A DNA stretch of 64,000 bases from Streptomyces parvus (lineage in GTDB: Bacteria > Actinomycetota > Actinomycetes > Streptomycetales > Streptomycetaceae). Both the position numbers and the translations under genes were made by a program. The notes below the pieces were generated by a model. It saw only the letters and a program-made list of their open reading frames with translations, searched no databases and had not been told where the DNA came from. Where the stretch lies: NCBI RefSeq assembly GCF_014648875.1, contig NZ_BMRY01000013.1, positions 1 to 64,000 of the forward strand, written 5' to 3'. This document shows positions 47,801-52,345 of the stretch, one piece after another (position 1 is the stretch's first letter; every line of letters starts with the position of its first letter).

Positions 47801-48716
47801 GCTGGCGGAACACCTCGCCGAGAACGAGGCGGTGACGGAGGAGTTCCGCACGATGGCGCGCGCCGCGTGGGACCGGGCACGGCAGCAGTACCCGGGTGCC
47901 CTCGCCACCTTCGGCAGCGAGAACCCGAGCATGCCCGGCACGGTCGGAACCAGCAGGCCCGCCCTTCAGCAGGTGCTGCGCACCGGCCATCTGAGGGAGT
48001 TGGTGACCTTCCTGTTCCAGGGCATCTCCAGCGACCTGGTGCCCGAGATGCTGGGGGGCAGGGAGGACCCCGACCCGGAGATCGAGCAGGAACGACCCAG
48101 CCGCCGCCAGGCCGAGGGCCGCGCCGAACTGGAGCGGCTGGCGGCACAGTTGAACCTGGATGACACCCTCTCCGTAACGGAGAAGCAGGCGGCGCTCGCC
48201 CGTGCCACCCGCCTGCACACGGTCCAGCGGGACCCCGACGACGTACGCCCACCCCTGAGCCGGGCCGAGCGCCCCTTCGCCGTGAACGACCTCGGCCTCA
48301 CCTGGATGCCCGCGTCCTCCGTCTACGACCTCGCCATGAGCACCGGCCTCCAGGAGGTGTCCGAGGACACGGGAGGCCTGGTCCTGACCGGCACCGCGGG
48401 GTCGACGTACCGCTTCCTCGTGCACGCCGCCCGGATGCGGGACCAGTGGGGGATCGACCTGGACCTCGGGCTGATCCGGGCCGGGATGATCGCCATGTCG
48501 CTGTCGGCGGGCCACCACTCGTTCCACGAGGTCATGCGCGGGGCCCAGTTGGCGCTGGACTCCGTTCCCGGCCACGATCCGGCGCTCGACTACCAGGACA
48601 ACTGGGGCCGGTACTGGAACGTCTACCCGCTCACCGAACAGGAGCTGCGCGACCGCGTCGCCCGGGACGGCCTCTTCCCCGACGAGCACGCCCGGGCCCT
48701 GCTCGACGTAACGTGA
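29895..48716 (+). CDS. Giant mosaic T7SS protein with Fic-, edema-factor- and OTU-like domains
   Basis: 6273 residues, uninterrupted over 18.8 kb, from a GTG at 29895 without a clear ribosome site. Order: WXG-like helical N-terminus with a hydrophobic segment near residues 116-140; Pro-rich linkers; Fic-like domain (HPFQDGNLR, residues 1186-1194); a module with LVLFSCETG (Cys1452); two tandem edema-factor/ExoY-like domains (1753-2213); an OTU protease (Cys2266, His2458); about 1700 residues of beta-rich repeats with channel-like glycine patterns; two OTU-like relics (about 4395-4850); acidic Asp/Ser tracts; a module with NHFAQVVLASEDGSHQITLE near 5577; an OmpA-C-like stretch (about 5778-5880); a conserved helical C-terminus. 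It resembles the Streptomyces giants that I recall as lonely-Cys-domain proteins. Likely exported by this T7SS; target unknown. Confidence 0.85.
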   Translation: MSIQVSPEVNAMIFILTGEKLMDADEDLAFESRRPYSGLGRKLDRLSSLIDKSIHDIGESMPDDLASSYAKAMGMLIDDDGKNYLREFSDQLDKIAEGRRKTSMDIMESKWQVIAEIIRLLIEIAIYLAMSFFTGGASASQIMMAKLRSRFFILTTLSHLLQRLHLAPSLTEAFAEAFTTFAVRLAMMNFAPDGRRPDGIDWSDIGKAAAFGAAAGFFTSVFEKFAKDIVRSFDGNFLKGGPDLDFKNPNWRDTPNVDIKTNGPTPHPNPKPGPDLPDPPKDRPDPDPYGNGPSPTPTPGPVPVTFRDGPLSFRNNPELWRNSQILRLNLDRPGALAAHYGLKGTADFIAAGAGEVVAEILIKGAFEGDWSSSWTTFFGAGISSRVESSLMGAALNSGAELRHAIDKLRNQPPPTVSGGHGTGTDGPDRTEGYSRTDSTGSDGPGPGLSSPPPPVVQQTTGQSDFTGSQSPPPYVSQDAPPPYLSADPPPYTPGPLPVTAAENVLWQQVHQGPAEVREQALRDLAALRGSQPPGPAEIGVRDGVHERLSQAPEVRVVPGGNSPAGQVDTDEVRRALEGFGTPVTVDAPIVGEGPGVSPVDGAPGGAENPVRQPGAVTSGEAGAVDSRGTETSADPEARDVRGDSPDPEARDVRGDAPVTVDGPGTGTPPLTVVVSEGPPPLAASPEAAELLDGAGVDRAVVLGPPTGSDATGQPVREAVELTREGPGAPVEVRPLSGPEFAGTPDGGVNTAFPGANVLLPLADALGVPPVMAAVPPPAASTVPPAASAGPPSSSTVSPPRSLAPDGPGTAETPPGEQTQQTTGTQESPEPSAVTESGQADPVAAPSRTESEHLDIDPSSVKVVSGEPAPTTGEEAKPPAITTTSSTPGPDVKAPLTGTGTGTDTDAATETAPDLKPTVIPTSSAPTTTPTDPPAASKLAADARPWTETATDLHLESGRGDADTTPIPIPPPGQITVRPADPAQDQPPQTLRDFLPEDRWWTFYIDPKNHQAALEAFPDDPGSYYDHDRSPGFQQGMVSAYTQFLGDPATVATPMDSTSYRTMHGLATGHLGRTIGWSGGGATQFPLRGETLADDIFDERIGEQLLVYDTTSRDWSTPLPKPRPVTILTRFMHNNPSLATNYGKNAAPGLVDTLFQQHYARVSDPDADDTAKLASIVRTVRALHVVHPFQDGNLRSNVQILLPKLLLEQGLRPVVPDTMYSLFQGGHSVPQMVDSLIRNGALDTGRPRPPQGEPAADVNLESRLDGATDTGDAPATPIATSSSGGDTSMPPPPTAGPSVTTLDRKTVPFSELRRFVPQTTTAPQPGVAVRTVTISQSPAEDGTARSAGREALLGQDDFRGVRTTSADPPPPGTSEAPPAPRTVFTGPPTALPGSGTERGADYFVGHGTPRTVTLGTDNAAHPTVKVSGVQLGEVLKSWAQDGDQDRPLVLFSCETGQQPKIAGLPVAQHVANRTGRPVYAPTTEAGTAKDRDGNVRAVLGEGPEGPGRWRLFTPEPAGTALDDLARAAGLHTGPDPADAFARARTLQQIRTLREVLGPDAEQQPGNSELLASLAYVDGLRWRDPGTAARYGDGRMTPELLDRMVTDWHTADNGTTVDPATGPTPEQYTAFLEAAAGLRAGATPETTLDALLPPPPPELPPDTLVSQPDVLGLSYARSAQITWSLSNAPLPLSELGLGPADTAELARRLHHPELTAATAPTAPTGPTGPQDTSGPEGSPPPPTLPVNALTVNAYTARHTYGIPEKNFDKFRDLARDRNVVVDVRPTNPSAPKWLDAGAMPKPQDIKAKTVNEVDVLLGADADTIGLVGYFQPVLPDQGSVPHGAWDRVVSRFNQRSTEFRELAGKMAQYEAEGRFVVQNGVVLGVDEAGDRRPITGDHDVFDVSSPDGSRLSHPDHDALIDEMRAKDMAVVHGAHMFWNPPTAFDKSVFDKIVGSHQGPSGEPLLRFTPNSDHAVLTWTQKLKPGQVDSYTARHSYGIPEKNFTKFRDVARDRNVVVDVRPTNPSAPKWLDAGAMPKPQDIKAKTVNEVDVLLGADPGTIGLVGYFRPVLPDRGSVPADAWDRVVSRFNQRSTEFHELAGKMAQYEADGKFTVHQGIVFGFDDAGGRRPITGDHDLFDVSSPDGSRISPVAHDALIDEMRAKDMAVAHGAHMFWNPPTAFDKSVFDKIVSSHEGASGEPLLRFSPGNDHAVLVHPEPRPASPPPARPESIAEDMQLSGKGTGTPGFTDTVHADGRAFRRMPARGDGDCLFRSLLDTARSHAVPPPWAARNVAGLRGLLRDRLTGSELLAPDVEATPDPVLAVVDDLRMTALAGVRDAEARERIGQRWDRIEQAVVTNGDGRRWRQILKDSGYPHLADVAPTPADARRLGTDGLILAAAELPALWSSPFADALPLALAHTLDIELRLVRPDASGPTGTSVTPLNPGGRSGTLHVAYNGADHYDALVPATALPAPTTAPAPAPATETPAVPDVFGEWLRSMGGVTDLSSPTEESPDRGDPVPLETQLERHRPARLLTGEDARPPDPAPRTVTFDDGSRLPTVLISPDADPDDGSTGPGARTAAGPPRTGLLNGPGVLTLRSPEQVAKEVFDQLPKKLRAQFDEAELLRLLKDQPGAFTAPRGARFVGREKSGVGHEMIVEAVPYHRWERFGEVGGATVRLDTMRRGQAGTGGGRSVGVGRRVAAALGMGPPLNWMLKIGVSLGWTRKTDYTQGTQAYHQSEYRAWEGSHLHLDDVHYRVRVERITEAPKPPAPTAHGPGAAPAVAPRWQRSQVHSAAFAMRDGLSWRLPDDLTVPFKGPKRAPETLTFPDGAEPRIADTTALHLTDPPEDVALAISGARPGSSAHRTLISYVRPGRLLGLFGRFTGPVSGPELTRGSGQHPLGHLIVERSIPHRATLVTESVKAEVRDLTQTTYQNQRAHVRDTRLGVQVTAGPNYTLIGPETDVRLQGGPLVRTDLSAGRGHYLGSDAARKVTGRVRNHPMALYRVERTLMVRKAGQPASAARPVRVVSLDWYSTQDARRLAGWDSRTPGATGPNPDAEPPVPWYLTRQDPVHLGGQVRAEGFVPDQRPPDPATAPATTTTAPAPVATTSAPATTTTPAPASAPTPPDPLKAFTDTVLDTLHRAYPSLFVPPLMLRHPHLAKLWYGDGRMRTALHNERQVREALNRPSLAQSLDDLTTTGVPVTLTEDGKVRRGHHTLILRARLTDRRFETTLSERSLRNAVIGTEISGQGQQESTTLSAGVELGISPRDHDKDPGTGLPRQAGNVALGARYAQTRTRATKNTVAVAHDQLTFQNGADLYSYQVELGATFEGHRRPRGWTRLVSMGLLGAGVFVSKVGERPLFARGTETVGRVELAVPAAHGSDRHAPADPPATGPVPAAPPTPAPRPLSSTEADQLLDGTRPLPRTSSSDRRLVSKLLSAPHVVLSTEGGEQRQQLVQDTADRATGASWHVSAPGTPIRTALRRAMANLGVAGQLGQYLGPFGSRITGLTGAGPFSTHYLKGAVRGELENVRVKSDPKPGSLEATIGNEHRVAGTSGSGSRTTLGLQGAVTPVQQVPDRQALVGAYSTALQYAWGKGRSVSRTLTRGRNTTLSYAGRMYLVVADAAETVAVRDRWTAAMGAVGTRAGGRVGSAAGRISERLGRGLSPRRAAAALQRVRDAVMFHLPMQDAIEAGLAPDGLGTSTPANLGGGYKLPPFLRRRHFPSHPSGQLDASRVAQQLMGQLKRLGVPSHDREQVLQRLSPDFLRSHVHELTTDGMALPVHYRTWSSPHHLPVGGSPGQLKLTLTPVTTTVERLRTGYELEDYRTTARDDVEGRSQDRGADVTLSASERAAGSGVLVANPALQGTAAKQRSSNVAEAAGSTAMPNIATTQAHAEIVTTYTLTATLVDASGKPLGPTATAPVGSLNEILPASLLTPTGDGTDGALTEQDLPEPSRAVRVLTADEALPESIAQWRTTDRETGESDPDILPFDDVIGSGILAVDILGSANVQDALILATARADGFPGDADLGERHTGTSLTERVRMARHTPLTGLGTAPAQAQQEATSQVGLTAGFREALGAEGSPLPTQSSARLLGQSHTADSRLYAKMHRSGARLLAVENKPRMEAMQRRKTGDALDAGITDNVEGAVSTSPLAGNSNAGVTNPGATVPIGGTNDATALRSATDTTLGTHVKVVTDRSMLFAVPVSWLSVAEVDHRVTDSRPVQALGKPKRGPRAVEAETTALVWLREDIARDYGLLDDTTFPDEARTAWDDQARAAADLATAEKNYYDARAKTRDTWLDLSPEEQAALGDDTGTATPPPELAASPAVTAWQAARDDVHRRQRHLDAAAKDHHRLHLAAARLTAHHQGSGSVPVKDVPQEYTAPDWRSDAPEPYTVTDATDSAPRTLTSPDGRTVHQVHEVPHDGASFFHALLATAQDRGRLPFLLDGDLADRFAATPGDPAVTREAVDAARNRLAWALGDESNQDLLDGLAMDAADTFTQAELDYAEIDLTDAQQAEFDAFGRLPQTVWPSPEQRVALGMAALSRPFTAEPTPADPHDGDPHPPERRAGDHGGADVLPALAARVLGTPVTVVTGEGRQQTFLPHGADPATADAASGPMLFAADGFFSAALTPGTTPPMTTALPTSPTTVAPSGRTGTTLESPAHRSHVTPPWLPPADADGPRYRLDRDGLLTAPDGATYTQGAPAGRGNGFFAALSTALRHAAEQPGRDARAAARLRTRAGASPAQLMRLNGLPGERAERDTLFSPPPPMNQKGVPAPSQDALDGRLRRHLANAPWGPEADRAVAEWAAKATGATVTLIEENGTAHTYTGPSADAPVLRLRRRGGDFVPLLLRTPAPAPAPAPAPAPAPVPKPETPTDAGVPGLPGEEEAYELSTLSGTEPQPHPQPQPQPQPHGGTDSEADSDSDGEEDTPIWADPEWLTAVFGPQWNRAPRARLQETSEALYALVEEVAGGRSTRAGLADLIRQVLHLPDRAGVTNQDVLDLGALALEASSDDLATAEDLAVYFVDRQIETRRDALAEETLLRTAEQTSAERTPAGLTSPERTPAGRDFTGADRGLPAPDSYLAERSGRVAGQSAPWRNPYLFVARAAEGGGVEIVTPWRTFVVRDAEEMARIISYDSRRPGGADIVLALPPAFAAQVADLVAGTTARPVWYPLGLAEVATHPTTGAAHLVVHRRAGETGPDWSTPPPPREPGLPGARDLSSDSDSDDGRGGDTDSDSGSTSDGDAEFDRLADQLQWERHTDALRARPLITRDYEVVDESGTGVLFTEPGPRTVGDVRAAGTEEGPALVLPHQIPATVPAADRPPLHISEDRTVALLSAGDDTTGRGRQVYATRAAIESSSARLAAAGAGVRPAADPSVRVVLAREDGTPGEPLFRVEPRFLTASGASEYAFTRDFARMVAGTDAPPLSHLAFRTPDGTVATAPVNGLHGREVTGTHHLAQGLTEVADGTRNGTDVTPDWAARQAGRDPRFTGGVVGAPTPGEAYGQALRHTQDNALRGPLTRAAARAGVNEYAWAEVGEGYLIQSVSTTNDGGAQLFTHNHAKPGDPVGPHAPNHFAQVVLASEDGSHQITLENETHSRTPIPVEQLDAVLDENLDRYDEDQLNALAQESEGRAATARRDGAAPAEIARLEGFARAARALAAVHEAEHVRWYFTEDRPERALAQREVDRARARARDAVRAAAPVLDDKDQWFFRAYSKRPGESAHAVNAALLSDRSPAVSNPLTTVALHGHALRPDRRTVRFAEQQHTPSADADENLDALALSLARTGLWNHANGLPLPTVTVTGHGNRSRASGRKRAEAVGKALGERLARLLRTFQDGVPGTHVRLSDFTLTLDAQRVRSATDPDRGRTVTVDIDDHRHASPAVPARPAPGHPAPAGEPPRPEPLARPRPTAEPAPVSTTPSTHRDPSRPGRRSATPSPDRGAPVPAWVQARIRYAEESVAFERRLAEHLAENEAVTEEFRTMARAAWDRARQQYPGALATFGSENPSMPGTVGTSRPALQQVLRTGHLRELVTFLFQGISSDLVPEMLGGREDPDPEIEQERPSRRQAEGRAELERLAAQLNLDDTLSVTEKQAALARATRLHTVQRDPDDVRPPLSRAERPFAVNDLGLTWMPASSVYDLAMSTGLQEVSEDTGGLVLTGTAGSTYRFLVHAARMRDQWGIDLDLGLIRAGMIAMSLSAGHHSFHEVMRGAQLALDSVPGHDPALDYQDNWGRYWNVYPLTEQELRDRVARDGLFPDEHARALLDVT
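32860..33620 (+). other. Fic-like domain of the giant protein
   Basis: Residues about 989-1242. The core HPFQDGNLRSNV at 33450-33485 matches the Fic motif HPFx[D/E]GNGRxxR up to the second Gly, which is Leu, and the final Arg, which is Asn. His and the phosphate-binding Gly-Asn are kept. The preceding helices fit a Fic fold. Fic enzymes transfer AMP or similar groups to proteins; activity here is uncertain. Confidence 0.65.
35151..35858 (+). repeat. Edema-factor/ExoY-like cyclase domain, copy 1
   Basis: Residues 1753-1988. NVVVDVRPTNP, PKPQDIKAK (Lys1799 and Lys1806, the K-x6-K pair of ExoY/edema factor), ITGDHDVFDV (Asp1895 and Asp1897 as the metal pair) and HGAHMFWNPP follow the order of class II nucleotidyl cyclases. 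It is repeated head-to-tail as copy 2 with a 708-bp period. Confidence 0.7.
35859..36531 (+). repeat. Edema-factor/ExoY-like cyclase domain, copy 2
   Basis: Residues 1989-2213. All the motif residues of copy 1 are kept (PKPQDIKAK, ITGDHDLFDV, HGAHMFWNPP). Long stretches of DNA are identical to copy 1, for example 35950-36045 against 35242-35337, so the duplication is recent or the copies are homogenised. Confidence 0.7.
36650..37290 (+). other. OTU cysteine-protease domain of the giant protein
   Basis: Residues about 2253-2465. GDGDCLFRSL (Cys2266) is the classic OTU nucleophile motif and YNGADHYDALV (His2458) the closing His motif, 192 residues apart as in OTU enzymes. Catalytically complete by these marks. 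OTU enzymes cleave ubiquitin or ubiquitin-like links; in a bacterial secreted protein it may act on host or self-processing targets. Confidence 0.72.
43070..44460 (+). other. Two OTU-like domains lacking the catalytic cysteine
   Basis: HEVPHDGASFFHALLATA (Ser4426 in the Cys position) and GAPAGRGNGFFAALSTAL (Gly4710 in the Cys position) begin two consecutive domains of about 230 and 170 residues whose pattern follows the OTU domain at 36650-37290. They look like non-catalytic binding modules derived from OTU. Confidence 0.5.
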
Positions 48717-48792
48717 TCTTCTGCCGCATGGAAGGTCCATGTGCCCGGTCGGCCCCGTACGAGGGGTTCCGGGGGCGAGCGAGGAGACCGTG

Positions 48793-49212
48793 ATGAGCGA
48801 ACCGACGAAGCCGGTGGTCGAGGTTCCGGAGGGGGACGCGCCCGCCGAGCTGACGATCCGGGACCTTGTCGTGGGGGACGGGCCGGAGGCGCTGCCGGGC
48901 CGGGTCGTCCGGCTGCACTACGTCGGGGTGACGTTCGCGTCCGGGCGGGAGTTCGACTCGTCCTGGGAGGAGGGCCGGCCGTTCAAGTTCGCCGTGGGCG
49001 GCGGCCGGGTCATCAAGGGCTGGGACCGCGGGGTCAGGGGAATGAAGGCCGGCGGCCGGCGCGAGATCATCGTTCCCCCGCGCCTCGGCTACGGCAAGCA
49101 GTCACCCTCCGCACTGATCCCGCCGGGCTCGACACTGATCTTCGTGGTGGACCTGCTCACGGTGGTGGCTCCCGGCGGCGCCGGCGGAGACCGCGCTCAG
49201 ACCGCCGGCTGA
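48793..49212 (+). CDS. FKBP-type peptidyl-prolyl cis-trans isomerase
   Basis: 139 residues; ATG 48793 with GAGGAG six bases upstream (an in-frame ATG at 48739 is less likely). The single FKBP domain is complete: VVRLHYVGVTFASGREFDSS, FKFAVGGGRVIKGWDRGVRGM, REIIVPPRLGYGKQ, IPPGSTLIFVVDLL. It catalyses proline isomerisation in protein folding. No signal peptide, so cytoplasmic. It follows the giant gene by 76 bases on the same strand but has its own ribosome site. Its end overlaps the converging TetR remnant by 16 bases. Confidence 0.95.
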   Translation: MSEPTKPVVEVPEGDAPAELTIRDLVVGDGPEALPGRVVRLHYVGVTFASGREFDSSWEEGRPFKFAVGGGRVIKGWDRGVRGMKAGGRREIIVPPRLGYGKQSPSALIPPGSTLIFVVDLLTVVAPGGAGGDRAQTAG

Positions 49213-49805
49213 GCGGCCGCTGCCTCACCGGACATCGCCGGGGCGGCGTTGAACAGCGCGTGGACGGCGGAGGTGACCCGGGCGGTGACGATCTCCGGGG
49301 TGGAGAGTCGAGCTTGCCGTCGAGGTGCAGGAACGCGAGGCCGTGGACGAGGGCCCACACCGTGGTCGACAGGGCGTCCGCGTCCACACCGGGGAAGGTC
49401 GCGCCGACGACGGTGCGGACGTACTCCGAGATGGCCGCGGTCGCGGCGACTCGCTCGTCGCTGGTGGGGTCGCAGGGCTCCGCGGACATCGCCCGGAACA
49501 GGGCCGGGTGCTCCAGCGCGAACCGTACGCAGGCGACGGCGACCGCGGCGAGTTCACCGGGTGTCGAGGGTGCGGGGTGGGCTTGCGCCAGGTGGGTGAC
49601 GAGCTCGCGGTACCCCTCGGCGGCCACCGCGGAGACCAGCGCCTCGCGGCCGGCGTAGTGGCGGTAGGGGGCCGTCGCCGACACCCCGGCCCGCCGGGCG
49701 ACCTCGCGCAGCGAGAGCCCGGCGCTGCCGTCCTCCTCCAGGCTCGCGAGCGGCACGCATGCAGGCGGCGTGCTCCTCGTCGCCTCGGGCGGCGGCAGAA
49801 CCCAC
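49197..49805 (-). pseudogene. TetR-family regulator with two frameshifts
   Basis: The middle part reads as an intact TetR protein: LEEDGSAGLSLREVARRAGV (helix-turn-helix), SATAPYRHYAGREALVSAVA, then a ligand-binding domain to HGLAFLHLDGKLDS. The N-terminal helix GDEEHAACMRAA lies in another frame that joins near 49752. The C-terminus TPEIVTARVTSAVHALFNAA joins by a shift near 49305, ending at 49197. Both joins need a one-base change. The GTG at 49805 has no ribosome site. Either the gene is dead or the sequence has two errors. It faces the alpha/beta hydrolase and may once have controlled it. Confidence 0.75.
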
Positions 49806-50099
49806 TGTTCGTCGCGGCGGCGGCAGGTCGCCCGGCCGTCATCGGTCTCCGGAATGGCCTGGAGGGCTCGCTCGACCTCGCCCGACGGGCTCCCGCGCCG
49901 GTTGCGGGGGACGAACCGGGCGCGAAGGATGGAATCGCTCATTGCCGTCAGGGGTGTGCACAGCCCCGACGGCCGGTGCTTCAGCGCCGACGCGGCCGAC
50001 GGAGCCGCGTGTACAGGGCGCATCCGTGTGCCGTGACCAGGCGGCCGTACGGATGTGCCGCCGACCGGGCGCACGGTGTGCCCGCGACAGGGAGTCGAC

Positions 50100-51074
50100 A
50101 TGACCGATCTGCCTCCTCCGATCACCCCCTACCTGGAACCCGCGGCGAAAGAGCTGTGCGAGGCCACGGATCCGCATCCGCGGATCTACGAGGTCCCCCC
50201 GGAGAAGGGCCGCGACATCCTGCTCGGCCTGCAGAGCGACGCGAGCGTGCCCCGCCCGGACGTCGACGAGGAGTGGGTCGACGTGGACGCGGGCCAGTGG
50301 GGCACGGTCCGCACCCGGATCATCCGGCCCAAGGGGGCCACCGGACCGCTGCCGGTGGTCTTCTACATCCACGGCGCCGGCTGGGTCTTCGGCGACGACA
50401 AGACCCACGACCGCCTCTTCCGCGAACTCGCCGTGGGGGCCGGCGCGGCCGGGGTCTTCCCCGTCTACGACCGGGCGCCCGAGGCGAAATACCCCACCCA
50501 GGTCGAGCAGAACTACGCCGTGGGCCAGTGGGTCCTGGAGCACGGGGCGGAGCACGGACTGGACACCTCGCGGATCGCGGTCACCGGCGAGTCCGTGGGC
50601 GGCTGCATGTCGGCGGTGTTCGCGCTGATGAACAAGGAGCGCGGAGGCATCGACCTCAAGGCCCAGGTCCTGCTGTACCCGGTCACCGACGCCGACTTCA
50701 ACACCCCCTCCTACCTCCAGTTCGACGAGGGCTACTACCTCACCCGCGACGCCATGAAGTGGTTCTGGGACGCCTACATCGGCAACCCCGCCCACCGCAC
50801 CGAGGTGTACGCCGCACCCCTCCACGCCTCCCTGGACCAGCTCCGGGGCCTGCCCACCACGCTGGTCATCACCGACGAGGCCGACGTCCTGCGCGACGAG
50901 GGCGAGAAGTACGCCAACCGGCTGCGCGAGGCCGGGGTGGACGTGACCTCCGTCCGCGTGGCGGGCATGGTCCACGACTTCCTCCTGCTGGACAGCCTGC
51001 GTGACACCCGCGCCGCGAACGTCGCCCGCACCCTCGCCGTCGACGCCCTCAAGAAGGCCCTGCACGACGGCTGA
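50100..51074 (+). CDS. Alpha/beta hydrolase, hormone-sensitive-lipase family esterase
   Basis: 324 residues; ATG 50100 with AGGGAG upstream. VVFYIHGAGWVFGD is the oxyanion-hole HGGG-type motif (with HGAG), GESVGG the nucleophile elbow (usual GDSAGG), DEADVLRDEG supplies the acid and MVHDF the His. No signal peptide. Such enzymes hydrolyse short acyl esters or amides. The divergent TetR remnant suggests former substrate-induced control. It ends 47 bases from the converging transporter gene. Confidence 0.92.
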   Translation: MTDLPPPITPYLEPAAKELCEATDPHPRIYEVPPEKGRDILLGLQSDASVPRPDVDEEWVDVDAGQWGTVRTRIIRPKGATGPLPVVFYIHGAGWVFGDDKTHDRLFRELAVGAGAAGVFPVYDRAPEAKYPTQVEQNYAVGQWVLEHGAEHGLDTSRIAVTGESVGGCMSAVFALMNKERGGIDLKAQVLLYPVTDADFNTPSYLQFDEGYYLTRDAMKWFWDAYIGNPAHRTEVYAAPLHASLDQLRGLPTTLVITDEADVLRDEGEKYANRLREAGVDVTSVRVAGMVHDFLLLDSLRDTRAANVARTLAVDALKKALHDG

Positions 51075-51121
51075 GACATCCTGTCGTCGGGACCGGGCCA
51101 CCACTCGCCGTCGCTGCGGGG

Positions 51122-52015
51122 TCAGGCCGCCCGCACGGATTCCTCCGCGGGGAGCCGGGTGCCGACACGGGTCATCAACAGCCCGGCGAGCGCCGCGACC
51201 GGGTAGGCGAGTACGCCGTACACGGCCGCAGGCACGGCCAGGCTGACGCTGCCGAGCACGCTGATCGCCAGCGTCATGGCGACCGTGCTGTTGTGCACGC
51301 CGATCTCCATCGAGCAGGCGATCGCCTGCCGTTTGCCGACGCGTGCCATACGGGGCACGAAGTACCCCGTGGCCAGGCTCAGCACACAGAAGAGCAGCGC
51401 CACGGGTCCGGCGTCCGCGAGATAGCCGGCGATGTTGCTCCGCTCGGCCAGTACGGCGCCGACGATCACCGCGACGAGGACGACGACCGACAGGAGACGC
51501 ACCGGGCGGTCCATACGGAGCGCGAACGCCTCCGAGCGCCGGCGCACGGCCAGGCCGATCACCACCGGTACGAGCACCAGGGCGAAGACCTGGAGCACCT
51601 TGTCGAACTGCAGCCCGAGGCCGTCCTGACCGATCCCCGGCTCGAAGTGGAGCAGCGCGAAGTTGGTGATGACCGGCAGGGTCGCGATGGCCACGACCGC
51701 GTTGATCGCCGTGAGCGTCACGTTCAACGCAACGTCACCGCCGAACAGATGGCTGAAGAGGTTGGCCGTCGTCCCGCCCGGAGAAGCGGCCAGCAGCATC
51801 ATGCCGACGGCGAGTTCGGGGGAGAGGCCGAAGGCGATGACCAGGCCCAGACACGCCGCGGGCAGCAGCAGCGCCTGACAGGTCAGCGCCACGACGACCG
51901 CACGCGGATGCCGGCGTACCCGGCGGAAGTCGTCCGCGGTCAGGGACAGTCCCAGCCCCAGCATGATGACGGCGAGGGCGAGCGGCAGCATGACGGTGGC
52001 GATGGGAGAGTCCAT
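51122..52015 (-). CDS. Bile acid:sodium symporter family transporter
   Basis: 297 residues with about nine to ten hydrophobic segments. The signature pattern includes GLGLSLTADDF near the N-terminus, MMLLAASPGGTTANLFSHL in the centre and IGVHNSTVAMTLA with its Glu/Asn in the second half (MEIGVHNS), the sodium-binding crossover motifs of the BASS/SBF family. Substrate cannot be told; many bacterial members move organic acids. The ATG at 52015 lies at the end of GGAGACGAAGCCGCAC. The gene stands alone. Confidence 0.9.
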   Translation of the reverse strand: MDSPIATVMLPLALAVIMLGLGLSLTADDFRRVRRHPRAVVVALTCQALLLPAACLGLVIAFGLSPELAVGMMLLAASPGGTTANLFSHLFGGDVALNVTLTAINAVVAIATLPVITNFALLHFEPGIGQDGLGLQFDKVLQVFALVLVPVVIGLAVRRRSEAFALRMDRPVRLLSVVVLVAVIVGAVLAERSNIAGYLADAGPVALLFCVLSLATGYFVPRMARVGKRQAIACSMEIGVHNSTVAMTLAISVLGSVSLAVPAAVYGVLAYPVAALAGLLMTRVGTRLPAEESVRAA

Positions 52016-52345
52016 GTGCGGCTTCGTCTCCTGAGCGAGGGAAGGGACGGCGGGGCTGCCGCATGAACGTAACGTCGCGATGTGTACGCCATCAACACTC
52101 CTGCGGACGGATTCCGGCCGCCGGTCGGGCCGGGCGGCGTGCCATCGTCGGCGGCGAAGCCGAAGGAGGCGAAGCCGATGGGAGGAGGCGAAGCCGAAGT
52201 AGTGGTCGAGCCCGGGAACAGCGGGCCCGGCGGGCACGGTTGCATGGACCGGGGGGCCGAGCCTCCGACGTGCGGTATGCCCGCCGCGGACTCGGACTCG
52301 GACTCGGACCCCGTCCCCGACCTGACCCTGTGGAAGGACTTCTTC
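52016..52345. other. Intergenic region with short direct repeats
   Basis: About 330 bases between divergent genes. It holds three GGCGAAGCCGA repeats at 52153, 52168 and 52187 and a run of GACTCG repeats near 52290-52315. The deacetylase frame is open leftward to an ATG at 52082, but this part is low in protein character and the better start is at 52346. Confidence 0.5.

Noticed and set aside
52082..52345. N-terminal extension of the PIG-L protein
   Set aside because: Low-complexity and repeat-derived; the zinc motif lies close to the start at 52346, as usual in the family.
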